Assembly: GCA_002482805.1 (NCBI GenBank)
Contig: DLGR01000037.1
Location: 34,837-78,228, forward strand
DNA from: Micavibrio sp. UBA7689
Lineage (GTDB): Bacteria > Pseudomonadota > Alphaproteobacteria > Micavibrionales > Micavibrionaceae
Direction: 5' to 3'
Length of the DNA stretch: 43,392 bases
Shown here: piece by piece, positions 41,402 to 43,392 of the stretch
How positions within the stretch are numbered: position 1 is the first letter of the stretch
Layout of the letters: each line of letters starts with the position of its first letter
The notes under the pieces: generated by a model
Seen by the model: the letters and a program-made list of their open reading frames with translations, nothing else
Databases searched by the model: none
What the model was told of the DNA's origin: nothing
Program-made: the position numbers and the translations under genes

Positions 41402-41889
41402 TCGGCACCGAGCTTGAGTATTGATTGTTGAAAGACAGGTGCGGACCAGATTTTCTCATCCACCTGTAAAGTAAGCAGGCGGGAACGATAACCCGGCATG
41501 AAAGATACGGTCGCGATATGTCGAAAATCTTCGGGTGCGTGTTCCAGAATGTCATATCCGCCGAAGCCTGCTTTGCGGGGTGTGAAGAAGTGATTTCCGT
41601 TGTTCAGCATATAATCATTATGGCGCACCTGCTTCTTCGACCAGTGGCTTATGATGTCGTGCGATTGCCGCGGGCGCATGTTCCACAAATGTGCGTCCCA
41701 GTTTTTGGCGAATACCGCTTTTGTAAAAGCCTGCGTGAAAGTGCTTTTGCCCATGCTCATCCCGCCTTGCAGTGACAGGCCCCAGACTTCACTCCGCGGT
41801 TTGATGGCTTCGCAGACGCGGCCGAATTGCCGCGCGATCAATTGCGTTCTCGGAGCTTCCCAGGTTTGAAATGCGTAGGACTTCAACAT
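41398..41889 (-). CDS. TsaE-like P-loop protein, copy 1
   Basis: This 163-residue protein has Walker A GGMSMGKST near residue 42 and the GFGGYDILEHAPE block near residue 109. It shares both blocks with the next gene, so the pair arose by tandem duplication and then diverged widely. The start codon is followed by a basic, aromatic N-terminus. It is the first of the two-gene operon. Partner TsaB/TsaD genes are not in the window. Confidence 0.55.
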   Translation of the reverse strand: MLKSYAFQTWEAPRTQLIARQFGRVCEAIKPRSEVWGLSLQGGMSMGKSTFTQAFTKAVFAKNWDAHLWNMRPRQSHDIISHWSKKQVRHNDYMLNNGNHFFTPRKAGFGGYDILEHAPEDFRHIATVSFMPGYRSRLLTLQVDEKIWSAPVFQQSILKLGAE

Positions 41890-41992
41890 GCCAACTGTTT
41901 ACATAATTATAAAAAATCTGGCAAGGGAAATCGGGTTAAGCCTCTACGCTTCTAAGTATCTGATTTTATGATACTCTAGTTGTGTAACGCCC

Positions 41993-42907
41993 ATGCAAAT
42001 TTACCTTCCCATTGCCGAAATATCCGTTCCTGCCGAGAGCCTTGCCTTGCTGGGCGTCGCCGTGGGCTTTTTATCAGGTTTGTTCGGCGTGGGCGGCGGG
42101 TTCCTTGCCACGCCATTCCTATTGTTCATGGGCATACCGCCCGCGGTGGCGGTCGGGACGCAGGCCAACCAACTGGTCGCCACCAGTGTGACGGGCATGC
42201 TTGGCCACTGGCGCAAGGGCAATGTTGATATGCAGCTCGGCGCCGTCATGATGGCGGGCGGGATGGTAGGCTCACTCGCGGGTGTGGTCGTGTTTCGCGT
42301 GCTCCAGCATTTCGGGCATATCGATCTTTTTATCGCGACTTCGTACATCATACTGCTCGGCACTATCGGCACCATGATGCTCATCGAAAGCACGATGACG
42401 CTTTTGAAGCGCCATAAGGCAACCGAAGATGTAATCAGCCTCGCTCAACGCCCGTTCTTTCAAAGATGGCCTTATAAAATGCGTTTCATCAAATCGCGTT
42501 TGTATATTTCTGCGCTGCTTCCCATCATAATCGGGTTTGTCGGAGGTTTGCTGGTTTCCATCCTCGGCATCGGCGGTGGATTCATTCTTATACCCGCCAT
42601 GATTTACGTGCTCGGCATGCCCAGCCTTTTGGTGGCGGGAACGTCTTTGTTCCAGATCATCTTTATATCCGCGTTTTCGTGCATTCTGCATGCCACGTTC
42701 AACCATACGGTAGATGCCATTCTTGCTCTCATTCTCATCAGCGGCGGGGTTGTGGGCGCGCAGATCGGCGTGCGTGCGGCAAGACGCATAAAAGGTGCGC
42801 CCGCCCGCGTGGCGCTGGCATTGATCATTCTGGCCGTGGGTACGCGCATGATCGGCGTTTTGTTTATGGAGCCGAGCGACTTGTTCGCACTGGATGTGCG
42901 TCTATGA
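41993..42907 (+). CDS. TauE/SafE-family membrane permease
   Basis: The 304-residue protein has about eight transmembrane segments and two copies of the family motif: GFLSGLFGVGGGFLATPFLLFMGIPPAVAVGT near the start and GGLLVSILGIGGGFILIPAMIYVLGMP after a cytosolic loop (about 130-165). Such permeases export or import sulfur-containing or organic anions. The stop overlaps the start of the next gene by 4 bp. The pairing of TauE/SafE with a TIGR02186-type protein is a known alphaproteobacterial arrangement. Confidence 0.93.
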   Translation: MQIYLPIAEISVPAESLALLGVAVGFLSGLFGVGGGFLATPFLLFMGIPPAVAVGTQANQLVATSVTGMLGHWRKGNVDMQLGAVMMAGGMVGSLAGVVVFRVLQHFGHIDLFIATSYIILLGTIGTMMLIESTMTLLKRHKATEDVISLAQRPFFQRWPYKMRFIKSRLYISALLPIIIGFVGGLLVSILGIGGGFILIPAMIYVLGMPSLLVAGTSLFQIIFISAFSCILHATFNHTVDAILALILISGGVVGAQIGVRAARRIKGAPARVALALIILAVGTRMIGVLFMEPSDLFALDVRL

Positions 42908-43392
42908 GATATTTGCTTTTCATCCTCTTGTTGTTTGCAACGCCCGCCAGAGCAGAGATGAATGCGGAACTGGCGCGCGACCATGTCGATATTTCGACGG
43001 GTTTCAACGGCGAGACCATCGCGCTGTTCGGAACCACGGACGAAGACAATGCGGACATCATCATTTCCATCAAAGGACCCGAAACCACCGTGGCGGTGCG
43101 CCGCAAGGGGCGGGTGCTCGGCGCGTGGATGAACAAGGATACGGTCGAATTCCGCCGCGTGCCTGCCTATTACGATATTGCATCCACTTTTGCGCCCGAC
43201 GAGGTTTTTGCGAAGGAGCAGCGGATAGGGTTCGGCAATCTGGATTTTTACGCGGAGAACGAAAGCGATCCTGAAACCGTGCAGACGTTCGAAGAAGCGC
43301 TTATCCGCAAGATGCAGGAAAAGGGTTTTGTGCCCGAAGAGGCGAAAAAGGTGAAACGCATCGATGCGCATTTCTTCAAAACCACATTCGTC
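42904..43392 (+). CDS. TIGR02186-type alphaproteobacterial membrane protein (partial)
   Basis: The frame starts inside the preceding stop (ATGA) and runs off the window end, giving 163 residues. A signal peptide (YLLFILLLFATPARA) is followed by ELARDHVDISTGFNGETIALFGTTD, the typical opening of this family, whose members have a periplasmic beta domain and a C-terminal transmembrane helix (outside the window here). It likely assists the TauE/SafE permease. The 3' end is missing. Confidence 0.85.
   Translation, partial: MRYLLFILLLFATPARAEMNAELARDHVDISTGFNGETIALFGTTDEDNADIIISIKGPETTVAVRRKGRVLGAWMNKDTVEFRRVPAYYDIASTFAPDEVFAKEQRIGFGNLDFYAENESDPETVQTFEEALIRKMQEKGFVPEEAKKVKRIDAHFFKTTFV

Overview
The window reads as a chromosomal segment of an alphaproteobacterium. 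The rightmost gene carries the alphaproteobacterial TIGR02186-type family next to a TauE/SafE transporter. The right part has the glnD, mutS, murJ and trpS neighbourhood common in that class. The SOS box is of the alphaproteobacterial GTTC-N7-GTTC type, and several promoters look like EcfG (general stress response) promoters. Genus cannot be fixed from sequence alone.

Layout. 1-320: end of an outer-membrane beta-barrel gene and the promoter of a tRNA-Ser(CGA) gene. 321-28596: a ~28 kb accessory island inserted into that tRNA gene at the anticodon loop. The native 5' half (321-360) is now separated from a matching 3' half (28546-28596). The island is a stack of three modules, each closed on its right by the same site: two TTACACA repeats, then ~71 bp (89 bp in one copy), then a palindromic core made of the anticodon arm, then a tRNA-Ser 3' half. 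Module A (about 360-17999) has the only integrase and a complete replacement tRNA-Ser with its own promoter. It also holds a reverse transcriptase/nuclease/membrane-protein operon that looks like a defence system, an IncQ-like oriT beside a MobA/MobL relaxase, and DNA-repair and stress cargo (SRAP, UmuDC, LigD-Ku, a hypoxanthine-DNA glycosylase-like enzyme, YciE-type ferritin-like protein, a hydrophilin-like protein, SDR, Zn-alcohol dehydrogenase). Module B (about 18007-23891) has an Na+/H+ antiporter, a GCS2 carboxylate-amine ligase, a DUF2254 protein, a PH-domain membrane protein and a cold-shock-like protein. Module C (about 23899-28538) has a SOUL lipoprotein, a TerC operon with DUF465, amphi-Trp and zf-TFIIB-like small proteins, and a LysR regulator. 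B and C have no integrase.

28597-43392: ordinary, visibly more G+C-rich chromosome with housekeeping genes: DUF5329, YciI-like, YdeI-like, glnD, mutS, coaBC, a small membrane protein, an anchored LEA-like protein, ubiE, murJ-trpS, a secreted hypothetical, two TsaE-like P-loop proteins, a TauE/SafE permease and a partial TIGR02186-type gene.

How it fits together. The island looks like a mobilisable stress-survival kit. The integrase and the right-hand arm/core sites would recombine at tRNA-Ser, the relaxase and oriT would allow conjugative mobilisation by a helper, and the replacement tRNA offsets damage to the target gene. Cargo in modules A and B appears wired into host stress circuits by EcfG-like promoters (ferritin-like, Ku-LigD, DUF2254, PH-domain) and a LexA box (UmuDC). 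The two observations most worth following are the stacked tRNA-half array and the three-gene reverse transcriptase operon.
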